A stretch of 64,000 nt of DNA from Primulina eburnea (lineage: Eukaryota; Streptophyta; Magnoliopsida; Lamiales; Gesneriaceae). The position numbers and the translations under genes are program-made. Each line of letters begins with the position of its first letter. The first letter of the stretch is position 1. The notes under the pieces were generated by a model. That model did no database searches. It saw only the letters and a list, made by a program, of their open reading frames with translations, and was not told the DNA's origin. The DNA is taken from assembly GCF_022965805.1 (NCBI RefSeq), contig NC_133108.1:18612056-18676055 (forward strand), in the 5' to 3' direction. Shown here one piece after another: positions 23,578-34,447 of the stretch.

Positions 23578-23707
23578 GTAGCTTCTCACACATATACACA
23601 CTTTTCACACGCACTTTTATTTCGTGTCTCGGTTAATCCTTTCATAATCATATCAAATTATATTTCCATAATTACAGATTACTAGGATTAAATTCTCAGG
23701 CATTACA

Positions 23708-23938
23708 GGTGCACTCCTTGCACTACCGCGGGTGCACTATGGCCACGGCAATGAACAAAATTCAACCATCCAAAATCGATCCGAAACTCTGAAACGAACA
23801 ACCAACAACCACTAACACCTCAAGAGCAATAATAACCAATAATACTATGGCCCAAAACACAACTCTAAACATCTAATCATAAAACCCAATAAACACATAA
23901 AGCTTAAACCGTACCGTACACCGGGCTCGGCTATCACA
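23708..23938 (-). mobile_element. Tekay-B copy 1, 5' LTR segment 3
   Basis: The final part of the LTR, with the last array unit (to about 23739), ending GGGCTCGGCTATCACA and followed by the TSD aaaac (23939-23943). Confidence 0.9.
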
Positions 23939-24428
23939 AAAACTCACACTTGGACAATTTAGCTTATAATCTTTCATTTCTCAGTGTTTGCAACACAATT
24001 CTCAAATGATTGGCATGCTCATTTAAATTCTTAGAGTATACCAAGATATCATCAATAAACACAATCACAAACTCATCCAAGTACTTCTGAAAAATGCGGT
24101 TCATCAAACTCATAAACACCGCGGGAACATTCGTTAAACCAAAAGGCATGACAACAAACTCATAATGTCCATACCTGGTTCAGAATGTTGTCTTCGGTAT
24201 ATCAACATCTTGAACTCTGAGTTGATGATATCTCGATCGCAAGTCAATCTTGGAATAAATAGATGATCCCTGCAACTGATCAAAGAAGTCGTCTATTCTA
24301 GGCAAAGGATATTTGTTCTTTATCGTTGCCTTGTTCAGTTGCCTGTAATCTATACACAATCTCATAGAGCCGTCTTTCTTCCGTACAAATAGCACCGGAG
24401 CACCCCAAGGAGACACACTCGGTCTAAT
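23939..24428 (-). pseudogene. Tekay-A copy 1 reverse transcriptase, central part
   Basis: On the minus strand, [16 protein letters not shown] and [24 protein letters not shown] (24180-24416) are followed by [20 protein letters not shown] and catalytic [10 protein letters not shown] (23964-24149). A TGA near 24176 separates the two parts and a TAA near 24430 cuts the link to the upstream frame. The RT is interrupted at 23943 by Tekay-B and continues at 4596. Confidence 0.88.
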
Positions 24429-25814
24429 TTATCCCTTGGCAAGAAGATCTTCTAACTGTGCTTTCAACTCTTTCAACTCTATCGGTGCCATTCGATGAGG
24501 AGCTCTCGAAATAGGGACGGTACCTGGAATCAGATCAATGCTAAAATCTACCTCTCGAGCTAAAGGTAACCCTGGAATCTCATCCGGAAACACATCTGCA
24601 AACTCCCACACTACTGGAAAATCTGCCAATGCCGGGCTTGATTTCTGAAGGTCTACAGAATAAATAAGGAACCCTTCTGCTCCTTTCTGTAACAATCTAC
24701 TCATAGCCAGAGCAGATACTAAGGGAATCCGAGATCTGGAACCCTTACCATAGAATTTCCATTCCTCTGTCATCTCAGGTCTGAATCTGACAATCTTGTG
24801 GAAACAGTCTACGGTAGCTCTGTACTTAGTCAACATGTCAATTCCGACAATGCTATCAAAATCAAATAGACCAAGTACAACACAATCTAAATCGATCTCA
24901 TGCCCCTCAAACTGTAGTATGCAATGTCTTATTGAAGTCACAGATATCAACTCACTTCCCAACGGAGAAGAAATAGATACTACAATAGACATTGACTCAA
25001 CAGGCAAGGATCGCAACAATGCAAAACGTTCTGATATGAATGTATGTGATGCACCTGTATCTATCAACACATATGCAGGATAACCGCAAAGAAAACAGTT
25101 ACCTGCAATCACGTCGTCTGGCGCATCTTGTGCCTGCTCCTCTGTCAATGCAAACACCTGAGCCTGTTGTCGGGGAGGTTGGCTCACCGTCTGGCCACCT
25201 CTGGCTCTAGGCTGGGACTGTGTAGGCGTGGGCTGGAAGGAATGGACAGACGAAGCTTGCCTCTTGGGTTGAGATACTGAAGCTGATGACCCTGCACTCT
25301 GAAATCTCTGGGCACCTTTTTGGGGACAAACTCTGGCGAAGTGTCCCGGCTGTCTGCAATAGTTACATCTGCCCATCACTCCCTGGCACTGCTCCGTGGC
25401 ATGCCTACCTCCACACGCACTGCAATAAACACCACTGTACTCTGAACTTTGACCCTGACCTCTCTGTCGGGATCCGCTGGAGCTCGACGAACTGCTCCCA
25501 GCTCTCTTAAACTGCTTCCCCTTAGCCTTCAAAAACTCTTTCTTGCCATTCCCGCTTCCACTATCATATCGAGGAGGAGGTGGTGGAAACTGTACGGCGG
25601 CCGGTGGCGTCGGTCTCTGACCCGAAACACTATAGGAAGCTCCCCGCTGTCTGATCAAACCAGCCTCTGCTCCCTTTGCTCGGTTCAGCGCCTCAGAAAA
25701 GGTATTAGGTCGCCCCGTATTCACTAGAGTAAAGATGTCCGGATTCAAACCGTTTATGAATTGATCAGCAACTGCCTCGTCATTCCCTGTTACATGTGGT
25801 TCAAATCGAAGCAA
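24429..25814 (-). pseudogene. Tekay-A copy 1 Gag C-terminal half, protease and start of RT
   Basis: This is a 461-codon open frame. It holds the Gag C-terminal part, a basic and Ser-rich linker (residues 60-115), two Cys/His boxes (CSACGGRHATEQC and [14 protein letters not shown], about residues 130-165), aspartic protease [12 protein letters not shown] near residue 255, and the RT entry [21 protein letters not shown] near residue 430. It ends at a stop just before the first conserved RT block. The apparent ATG is internal; the true gag start is at 26269. It is separated from the N-terminal part by a frameshift near 25880. Confidence 0.88.
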
Positions 25815-26269
25815 GGAAGAGAATTTGGCAACATACTCCTCGATGTTCCATTGCCCCTGTCTTAAATTGGCGAACTCCCCCCTTTGTCTTTTCGGTATGA
25901 TACTGGAAAGAAACGTTGATAAAATTCATCTTTAAAAACTTTTCAAGTAATATCAATACCTCGATGGTCTAGGGGTCGTTTCGCCATTAGCCACCAACTC
26001 TTGGCCACCTCTTGCAATTGATGTCCGATCAGTTTCACTCGACGTTCGTCTGAGTAGGCAAGTGATTCAAAGAGCATTTCTATATCATCCAGCCAACTCT
26101 CGCAATCCGCTGCATTCTCAGTGCCTTTCAACGTTGGGGGTCGGAACGACTGAAACCGCTTCAACAGAGTCTGCATTGGTGTAGCGGTCACGTCCATCTG
26201 AGTGCCTGAAGTACTCCCCTGTTCTGGCACTTGTCCGGCAGCTGGCTGTGGTACTCTTCTAGGCGGCAT
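25815..26269 (-). pseudogene. Tekay-A copy 1 Gag N-terminal part
   Basis: The start MPPRRVPQPAAGQVPEQG at 26269 matches the gag start of Tekay-A copy 2 (44379). It contains FRPPTLKGTENAADCESWLDD and the capsid motif AKSWWLMAK. The frame ends with a TGA near 25943 in place of Trp, and a one-base loss near 25880 shifts the remainder. About 240 bp of leader lies between the start codon and the PBS. Confidence 0.85.
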
Positions 26270-26512
26270 ATCTGAATATCAAACAAATTAGTGTACAGTC
26301 TATACCATCTGTCTCAGTCCTCCTCTGATCATATACCTCTGATCGAGAATCAGTTCTGATCCAGGCTTGACAATTATATGCTGTAAATCAAATCATATAA
26401 TACAACAACACATAATATAGAAAGCAATAAATCATGCTAGCACATCAAGAGCAAGGAATATGACTCGATCTACCCCGCTTATTCTTGTCTATCTCAGTCT
26501 ACAAAACCTACA

Positions 26513-26524
26513 GCTCTGATACCA
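26513..26524 (-). other. Primer binding site, Tekay-A copy 1
   Basis: The minus strand reads TGGTATCAGAGC, a perfect complement of the initiator methionine tRNA 3' end, separated from the 5' LTR by the 5-bp spacer ACAGG. Confidence 0.9.
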
Positions 26525-27073
26525 CCTGTTGTGGGGACCTGGGCTCTAACTCAATTCTATCTGGGATTAAATGGATCTGTGAGAAAATGTGGGTCAAATT
26601 TTCGCTTTTTAACATTAAATCAAATGTCATTATTAAGCATAATCTTTCTTTATTAATTTACATCATACATAATGTACAAACATGATAAACGTGTCTCGTC
26701 TTAATACATCAATCCAACTAGTGTATAGTTTAATACAAACCATAAATACAAATACTACAAGTCTAGTAAGAGCCACTAGTCATCATCTGCGCCCGTAGTC
26801 ACCACGCTATCTCGTACTCATCTCTGTCGTGACCCAGATCCTGCCCCACCTGTTGTTATGCACACATACACACATAACAACAGCCGGAAACTCCGGTAAG
26901 AACACATCCCAGTATAAAACATGTATACATGCATATGCATAATAAAATCATAAAACACAATATCATGCATGTGATCTAAATCATAGGTTCCATAGTCTAT
27001 GAAACCAACATATATAAGCATGCAATGCAAATCAACTCATGTCTTGACTCTACTCTAGGGATCCCGGGGTGAA

Positions 27074-27127
27074 TAAGACGTCACTGTCTGTTACCTACCC
27101 TCCCAATCGGGGTAACTGTACGTCTTA
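27074..27127 (-). other. Long stem-loop in Tekay-A LTR leader
   Basis: The same structure as at 852-905: TAAGACGT/ACGTCTTA outer arms and GTTACC/GGTAAC inner arms. Confidence 0.6.
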
Positions 27128-28065
27128 CTCCTAGACTTCGGTCGTGTCTATATCGAATGTCTACAATCGGAGAAAGTCTGCTCCTAGGCGTCGATACACC
27201 GAACATCTAGTTTTGACAAATCTTTCAATGACTCTCCTATCTCAATGCTTGAATATAAATCTATAAACACAGCATTATCATATCAGGAGATTTCAATATA
27301 ATCTGTAAACAATTCAAAACATATCAAAACATAAACAATAAATCTAGTATGTGATTTGGTTGGGAAACTCTAATCAAGTCGGATTCGAGTCGTGTCTTCC
27401 CTACAATCACATGAATTATACCTTTCTTGTAGTTCGTAGAAGTCTGAGTCTCGTATTCTTGATATCGAATATGAAATGGCAATGTTGATATACATTTTTC
27501 AATCTCTCACTCAATCAAGATATATATACAATCTATAATCAGTCTTGACACAATTGGATAGCATAACGACGTGTTCTCGCGGTACCAACCAATCCAAATC
27601 TTAGCATTTATCAATACATCATAATCTTTGATTCATAATCCATATATTCTACTCATTAGCATCACAAAATCTGTAGAAATTCCTATACACATATGCTGGA
27701 TATTCATAGCAATAGCGTATGATACCCGATAATCATTCCGTTTGCAAATATACGATGCTCATAACCTCAAGAACACATATTATACATCATATCAAAATTT
27801 CTCCAACACCAAAACTTCAAACCATGCTGGAATTTAAAGAAACTTACATCCTTTGATAGCCCTTGATGCAAGGAGCCCAAATCTCTACTTGGATCAAAGT
27901 TTAGATGTAAATTTCTTGTACAAGCTCAAGTATAAAATTGAAGAATTCAAGTTCTTCTCTCGGTTCCTTCTGCTGGAATGGAAAGAGAATGAGTCAAGTT
28001 CGAACTATATATATATCATGCCATGTGTCAGCTGAAGAAAAGATGGTGGATTTCTCGCATGCAAC

Positions 28066-28386
28066 ACCGCGGGTGCGGTCCTCTTGCACCGCGGGTGCGC
28101 TCATGCTTCGGCAGCTCTTTTATTTTCTAAAATCATCGACCGCGGGTGCGGTACATATCAGACCGCGGGTGTGGTCACACCACCGCGGGTGCGGTCCTTC
28201 TCGCACCGCGGGTCCTTCTCGCACCGCGGGTGCGGTCTTTCTTCGAATAAAATTTCCTACCCTACTGGACATCGACCGCGGGTGCGGTCCTGTTCTTACC
28301 GCGGGTGCGGTCTTGCTTTGTAAAAATGTGCAACTTTCTGTCCATGCTACCGCGGGTGCGGTGTCTTCCCTTACCGCAGGTGCGGT
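28066..28386. repeat. ACCGCGGGTGCGGT array, 11 copies (Tekay-A 5' LTR)
   Basis: Eleven copies, one truncated to ACCGCGGGT and one ACCGCAGGTGCGGT. It exceeds the 3' LTR array by three units, located around 28150-28235. Confidence 0.93.
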
Positions 28387-28556
28387 GTGGTTTCGTCCTC
28401 ACCTTATTCAAAACTCTCATTTCATGTCATGCATTCTTATATATTCCGAGTCTCACGTCAATAAAGATTAATAAATCAAATCTCAAACCCTATATCATGC
28501 ATACTCATATTTTCCGAGTATTTTGTCAATGAAGACTATTAATCTCGAGCCTTACA

Positions 28557-28862
28557 AATCTCAGTAATATAATCATATCTGTACGTCTTCATGTACGGGC
28601 TAGCACTTGCAGAATGGGTCAGTCTGTCACTCCTAACTCAATCAATGCTCAATCCCGAGAGCAATGCGGTAGCTTCATCACAATATCCCTGGAAATGTAA
28701 TCCTATTTCCATTCAGGAATCGATAAGCTATACAACCAATCTCATGATTTCTTTCTTTCTGTCTTCACCTGTCGGCAATTCAGACATTTCAATACAAACT
28801 TTGCCACATTTGTCTCATCTATTTCTATCAAGATGAATGCTAAATCAATTATTGTGTACTTC
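28557..28862 (-). pseudogene. Tekay-C integrase remnant
   Basis: AT-rich sequence that aligns loosely with the integrase zinc region of Tekay-A (compare 3430-3660), with no open frame of useful length. It is bounded by Tekay-A on the left and LTR-D on the right. Confidence 0.5.
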
Positions 28863-29937
28863 TGTAACGTCCCGAAAATTTAAAGGTCCACGCGAACCAC
28901 ATGCATGCAATTATTAAATTCTTTTGTATTTTAATTAAATATTTTAATTGCATGAATTAATTATGTTTGGCGTACTTGCATATTTAAAATATATTTTTCT
29001 ACATGATTGCATAAAAAATTGTATTTTTAGGAATATTCAAGTGACGATCGAGGAATGGGGACCGAGGGCTGAAAATAGAAAATATTTTTAACTATTTAAA
29101 ATATGGTCGATGCTTTTTAGTATTTTTGAAAATAAAGGGTTTTGAGGTGATTTTATACGTCGAGACGTAAATTTTATCGGTGTTGGTTTTTCAACTAAAA
29201 TACGAGCTTTTTGACAACTCGAATAATAAATTCACATATTTAATCAAGAAAAACTTTGTTAATATTTTATTTAAATCTTAATTAGACTAATGGGCCTAAT
29301 TTAAATGGCTTGTTAGGCCTAAGGCCTACTTAGCAAACAAATTAGTGTTTAATGTATTAATTAAATTGAAAACCCTATTCTAGAAACAAAATCAATCGGC
29401 CACCTAGTTTTAAAAATTGAAAACTCTCCCCACCCCTCTCTCAAACCTCACGGCACACACACTCACAATTTGGCAAGGATTTTCGAAGGGTGCAAGCAAG
29501 AACAAGCCAAGGTTCGCGTCCCGTTCTTCGTCGTCAACGGATATTCGAGCGTATTTAACGCAAAGGCACGCCATACATCTCCTTTTCTCATCCATCATGT
29601 CATATTATAGTTTTAAAAATGGTGTGCATGAAAATCATGAAAGTTGTTTTGTTATTTTCGGGTTACTGCACATGCACGTATCTAATCCATGAATTTTGAT
29701 CAAAAATCTTGTGCTATTCATGTTAAAGGGTTGCCATGATGTTAGGTATTGTTCAAGTAAAGTTTTACATGATCTAAGAGTCCTAGGGACACACCACGCA
29801 CACGGAAACCACAACCAAAACAAACTGAATCAGAAAGTTGTTGTCATGGGGTAAGGGGATCGAGTTCCTTGTGGGAGGGGGTTGGAGGGTCACGGCTTGG
29901 GCTAGGGCTCTGTCAGGGGATGGTTCGATCAAGGGAA

Positions 29938-30350
29938 GAGTCCTAGCCACGCTAGGACTCGAGTCAGGAGGGCTGGGGAGGAGTCCTAGCTTGCTAGGAC
30001 TCCTACCCGAGAAGCACAAGGATTAGCGTAGGTGTTGCTGTGGTGCAGGGAAGAGAGGGGCTCGGCCAGGGGGTCTGGGCTGGGCTAGGTTAGGTCCTTA
30101 GAGTCCTAAGATGGTGCTTGATGGACTGGTTCAAGGGGTGGCTCAATAGGTATAGGACTAGCATTAGAAAACGTGAGGAAGGTGCAATGGCAGCAAGGAG
30201 TTGCGGGAGGTAGCTGTCAAAACTTCAGAAGTTCGCTGCTGGGTTTGGGGGCTTTGGCTCGTCTGGGTCGAGCCTGGGCGTGGTCCGGGTATGGCTAGGG
30301 TCAGGTGGGACTCGGTGGTTAAGGGCTGGAAGGGTCCTAGAGTCACTAGG
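29938..30350. repeat. TCCTAG-based palindrome cluster in LTR-D
   Basis: Two perfect 10-bp hairpins, GAGTCCTAGC-CAC-GCTAGGACTC (29938-29960) and GAGTCCTAGC-TT-GCTAGGACTC (29981-30002), then CTTAG-AGTC-CTAAG (30097-30110) and CCTAG-AGTCA-CTAGG (30336-30350). All lie upstream of the TATA box. Confidence 0.8.
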
Positions 30351-30352
30351 AG

Positions 30353-30362
30353 TTTATATATA
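30353..30362 (+). promoter_or_regulatory. TATA box of LTR-D
   Basis: TTTATATATAAG immediately follows the last palindrome of the cluster. Its assignment rests on sequence and position only. Confidence 0.5.
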
Positions 30363-32300
30363 AGAATTCATCCTTGCTCGCTAGTTTGGGAGGGTTTCCA
30401 GAAGATAATTGAGTGGGCTAGGGCTGGTTTTTTCGGGTTTAGCTTGCACAGTAGGGTCCCTAGATGGGTTGGCTAGGTTTTGGCTCAAAGTAGCTCGGGC
30501 GTGGCTCGAGTAAATTGAGAGATGGCTCGGTGTGTTCGAGTGAGGGTCATATTTCGAAAATAAGAAGGAAAAGTTGATCCAAGGGTCCACGGGGGTGGCT
30601 CACGACTTGGAAGGGTAGGATAAATCATAAAAATGCCATGTTAATAATTTTGGGTCAAAATAACGAGTTTTGGATTTATTCGGAATTTAATCGCCGTACG
30701 AAACGTCAATTAGTGAGTTAATTGAAAAGCCTAGTTTTATGCCTTATAAAATTATGAAAAATTAGTGTTAAGCTTAAATAATTATTAGAAGTCTAAGTTT
30801 TTAATTTAGGAATTATATATGAAAGTTTGGTTTAATTCGGGATTAAAACACATTAAAACGTTATGTTTAAAGATAAAATTAAAAGTCCTCGATTTAAGCT
30901 AAATAAAAATATGAGAAAATTCTTCTAGGCTTACATAATTATTTGGGACATGTTAGAGTCATGAAATCAAGAAAAAAAAGTCGAAAACGTAAAATGTCGA
31001 GTCCACGGGTAAAACGGTCTTTTTACACCGAGAAATTAGTAAAGGTCATGGCAGTGCCCGAAATGCTGTTTTTATGATATTATGATTATTTCTAAATGTT
31101 TATGAAATGTTCATGATTAAATTATGATTTTTAAATGTCTATTTGATATTTATGATTGAGGGAAGACATTTAAAATACATGTTACATGCTTGGTTTCAAA
31201 AATGAAAAATGTTATGTTATTCATGATTTTTATAAAGTGATGCGAATGAAAATGTTGAAGGAAGTGAAATGATTGTGACTAATTCGTTAATGATGGCGAC
31301 GTCGTGAGGGTTTGGTCCCAGTGGGAGCCCGACGATCGTGTTTGCATTGTTGCGAATATGAGGTTATGAGGTTTGAGGTAAGAATGGGAATGTCGTGAGG
31401 GGAGAAAGCCCCAGAGGGAGCCCATTTATGGGAAAAGGCCCCAGAGGGAGCCCCGACGATCATATTTCTATTCGATCATGTTAGGCCAGGGCCCAGTTGA
31501 CTGGTGAGAGTGTTGCTGGTGTCCCCCGCCGCCCAGTACTGAGGTTTCACGTAGATGGATCCATCGTCATGTCATTTCATGTCAGGAAAGTCACAATTAA
31601 CGATATGAATTCAACTAAAGATAAAAGAAAATGTTTATGATCATGTTAAATGCTCATGTCACGTTGAGGAAAAAAAAAAGTTAAGGATTTATTTATGCAT
31701 GTCATGAGAATGTTTATGTTTAAAGTTTTATGCATCATGAAAATGTTTATGAAAATGTTTATGTTTAAACTTATGCATCTTTATGAAAACGATATTTTAA
31801 GTACAAGTATTTTTCACCGTTATATGTTGATTGTATTATGTATTACTCGTTATAAAGATTATGGTGTGTTGAGTCTTTAGACTCACTAGGTGTGATGGAT
31901 GTAGGTGGTTCTGAGGGAGGACTTGACGGGTGATACTACTGGACTGAAGGTGCACACAACCCGAGGACCAGCGCTTCTATTATTCCGCATTTACGACTTT
32001 TGACTCATGATTTATGTTAAAGATTTTAAGACTATTTATTTATGCTTTTTGAGAGATATTTGAGAGGTTTAGTATGGGCTATACTTTTCAAATTATTGCT
32101 TTTTAGGTTTGGTCAAACAACAGACGTTTATGCTTTGCGAATATTTCACTTGAATTTTTAAATGCTAGTTGGTTGATGTTTTATTTAAAAAGGGCAAAAT
32201 ATTTTATAAAAATATTTTAAGGTGTATATTGAGTTGGCCGAATTATTTAAAAAAAAAAATTCTAGTACTTTTAAAGCAATAATAAGGGCAGGACGTTTCA

Positions 32301-34188
32301 ACTTCTGACAACATCAGTCATTTCAAACTCGAAATATCTGGCACAATCCATCGGTTATTCACACACAATGCAGTATCACATACCTGATATTCTGATCGAT
32401 ACTCTGCTCTGACTACTGATATCAAGTTCTGCCCATTCTGATCAACTTTCTGAACTGTTTTATTCACAAAATCAGCTCTGGTTCGGCTTGGACGGTATTG
32501 AATCTCAACTGTATACGATCTGTATCATATGCTGCTCCCAGAAAATAACAATCCTCAATCAGATTTAAACAACAGTCATATATAATAGCCTGCTAAAATC
32601 ATACAACTTTAAGTTTCTGACACTGATGTCGATCTTGGCCAACTAATCGCGGTCTCAACTGTGCTAGAATCAATCGGTATACTATCTTTGAATATCAACT
32701 ACCCTGAATACAATCTGTCTCAGTCAAGATGCACAATTCAACAGTTTCTGTATATAACTTTCCAGTCCCCAGAATATTTAATACAATACTCAGATATTCA
32801 ACAAAATCAGTCATAATCTTCGAATATACCAGAATATTATAGATCAATTAATCAGAAAATCATCAAAATATTCTGAACACAGAGTTTATCAACTCGCCAA
32901 CATAGCTGATACATCTCTAACGAGAAACACTCAATCAGATGTAACTCTCGGTTAGTAATCTTCTAACTGGTCTTTCAAGTTTTTCCATTCAATCAGTAAT
33001 ATCTGTCCAGCGTTTCAAAAATCAGAATTGTACCTGATACGCAATCAATACTGAAATCTATCTTTCTGACTGGAAGAAATTCTGAAATCCCATCTGAGAA
33101 AACATCAGTAATTTCATATACCACTAGCAATTCGGCCATTGATAGGCTCGATTTCAGTAAATCAACTGAATAGACAAGGAATCTCTCCGCTCCTTTTTAT
33201 AACAATCGAGTCCGCAATCTCACCCATATCCAAGGAATCCTAATCTAAAATCCTTACCGTAAAATTTCTGGTCATCAGCCATATCCGGTCTGAATTCCAC
33301 TATCTGTTGGAAATAATCAACGGTAATTCTGTACTTGGCCAACATATCAGTCCCCATAATGTAATCACATTCAGATAACCCAAGTACTGTATCATCTAAC
33401 TCAATCTCATATCCGTCATACTGTAGCATACCATGTCTAACAGATATCACTAATACAAAACCTCTCCCTAACAGAAAAGAGATCAATACTACAGCATATA
33501 ATAACTCAATACTCAAAGCATATATCAATGCAATTAATTTAAGAATAATCGTATGGAATGCATTAGTATTATCAATACATATGCAAAATAACCATACAAT
33601 AAATAAGTACCTGCCACTACCTCATCAGGTGTGTCTTGGCCCTGGTTGTGCTTGAGAAGTCGTTGGCGGTTGGAAAGAGTGAACAACAGGTGATTGTCTA
33701 TCAGGCGGTGCCACTGGTTCAGATGGTTCTGCTCCCTGAGATAGTAAAGTAGAAAATTTTGCCACATTTTCTTCAATATTCATCTGTCCCTGTGTCAAGT
33801 TGGCAAAATCTGTACTCTTATCTTGTCGGTACGATACTGGAAGAAATCTTTTATGAAACTCAGCTTTAAAGATTTTCCAAGGCTATTCATCTGTCCCTGT
33901 ATCCTGCTGTTCCAAGGCTTCCTTGGTTGCGATCCACCAATTCTTTACGACTTCATATAACTAATGCCCAATCATTATAACTCGGCGTTCATCGGGGTAA
34001 TCAAGTGAATCAAATAGCACTTAAAAATCATTCAACCAACTCTCACAGTCATCAGATGTCTCAGTACGCTTCAGAATCGGCGGTTGAAATGACTGAAACC
34101 TCTTCACCATTGATTCCATTGGAGTTTCTTACACATCCATCTGATAAACCGAAGTACCACCTGATTCTGGAATTCTTCGAGGAGGTAT
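32301..34188 (-). pseudogene. Tekay-C gag-protease-RT remnant, strongly decayed
   Basis: The longest surviving piece (33220-33528) resembles the Tekay-A protease region (ISVRHGMLQYDGYEIELDD, DMLAKYRITVDYF). Gag pieces lie around 33534-34188. The gag start aligned with MPPRR of Tekay-A reads ATA instead of ATG at 34186-34188. There are many stops and indels and a raised AT content. It is recognised only by comparison with Tekay-A. Confidence 0.7.
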
Positions 34189-34430
34189 ATCTGATTACCA
34201 AAAGAATTAGTAACCAAATACAACAAACCTGTTTCAGTCCTCCTCTGATCATCTTACTGCTGATCAAGAATCGGTTCTGATTCATTCTCAATAATACATG
34301 TGATTAATCAAATCAGATAATCAAATAAACATGTATTTCAAAGCAATAAAACATGCTAGCAATCAAAAGCAGGAAAGAAAACTTGATCTACCCCGCTCAC
34401 TAGATCCTATCTCAGTCTAAAGGATCTATC

Positions 34431-34442
34431 GCTCTGATACCA
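34431..34442 (-). other. Primer binding site, Tekay-C
   Basis: TGGTATCAGAGC on the minus strand with spacer ACAGG to the LTR, identical in layout to Tekay-A, which suggests a close relationship of the two families. Confidence 0.85.
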
Positions 34443-34447
34443 CCTGT

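Larger units (their letters stand above)
21510..23707 (-). mobile_element. Tekay-C solo LTR (CGCGCATATGCGCG type)
   Basis: This is 2198 bp, running TGTGGGGACCC...GGCATTACA on the plus strand, with TSD ggtgc at 21505-21509 and 23708-23712. There is no internal region, so it is a solo LTR left by recombination. It contains the hairpin array at 22224-22434, a TATA tract at 23208-23249 and ten CGCGCATATGCGCG copies at 23298-23577. It aligns along its length with the solo LTR at 51817-53890 except for the upstream array. Confidence 0.93.
4597..23938 (-). mobile_element. Tekay-B copy 1: near-complete Ty3/Gypsy chromovirus with two later insertions
   Basis: The minus-strand element has its 3' LTR at 4597-6198, internal region at 6199-10775, and a 5' LTR split into 10776-11939, 21300-21509 and 23708-23938. 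TSD is aaaac on both sides. The target is the RT region of Tekay-A copy 1. The 5' LTR later received a complete Copia (11940-21299, TSD aaagt) and a solo Tekay-C LTR (21510-23707, TSD ggtgc). Without these the element would be about 7.8 kb. Coding is intact except for one frameshift, so it is the least damaged Gypsy element here. Confidence 0.92.
1..28556 (-). mobile_element. Tekay-A copy 1: Ty3/Gypsy chromodomain LTR retrotransposon, split by later insertions
   Basis: This is a minus-strand Tekay/Del-like element. Its 3' LTR lies at 654-2281 (the rest is left of the window), its 3' coding half at 2383-4596, its 5' coding half at 23939-26269, its PBS at 26513-26524 and its 5' LTR at 26530-28556. 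The two coding halves are contiguous in the homologous Tekay-A copy 2. The split is the Tekay-B insertion at 4597-23938, flanked by the 5-bp duplication aaaac (4592-4596 and 23939-23943). The element inserted into pol of a degenerate Tekay-C element. Its coding region carries several frameshifts and stops, so it is not autonomous. Confidence 0.9.
26530..28556 (-). mobile_element. Tekay-A copy 1, 5' LTR
   Basis: A 2027-bp LTR, TGTGGGGACC...CGAGCCTTACA on the plus strand, next to the PBS. It contains the long stem-loop (27074-27127), a TATA tract near 28005-28017 and an 11-copy array (28066-28386). The flank after 28556 is degraded Tekay-C pol. Confidence 0.93.
28863..32300 (+). mobile_element. 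LTR-D: 3.4-kb solo LTR
   Basis: Runs TGTAACGTCC...GGACGTTTCA with perfect TSD acttc (28858-28862 and 32301-32305). No gag or pol similarity is visible in any frame, so a solo LTR is the simplest reading. Plus orientation is inferred from the TGTAACG start, as in related Gypsy LTRs, and from the TATA box TATATATAAG at 30353-30362 following the palindrome cluster. Small open frames at 29400-30590 look accidental. It is G-rich between 29830 and 30550. Repeated CCCCAGAGGGAGCCC units lie near 31310-31460. Confidence 0.85.

Noticed and set aside
29400..30590. Open frames of 60-90 codons in LTR-D as possible host genes
   Set aside because: They occur on both strands in a GC-skewed stretch, overlap each other, show no recognisable domain and lie inside an LTR bounded by a TSD.
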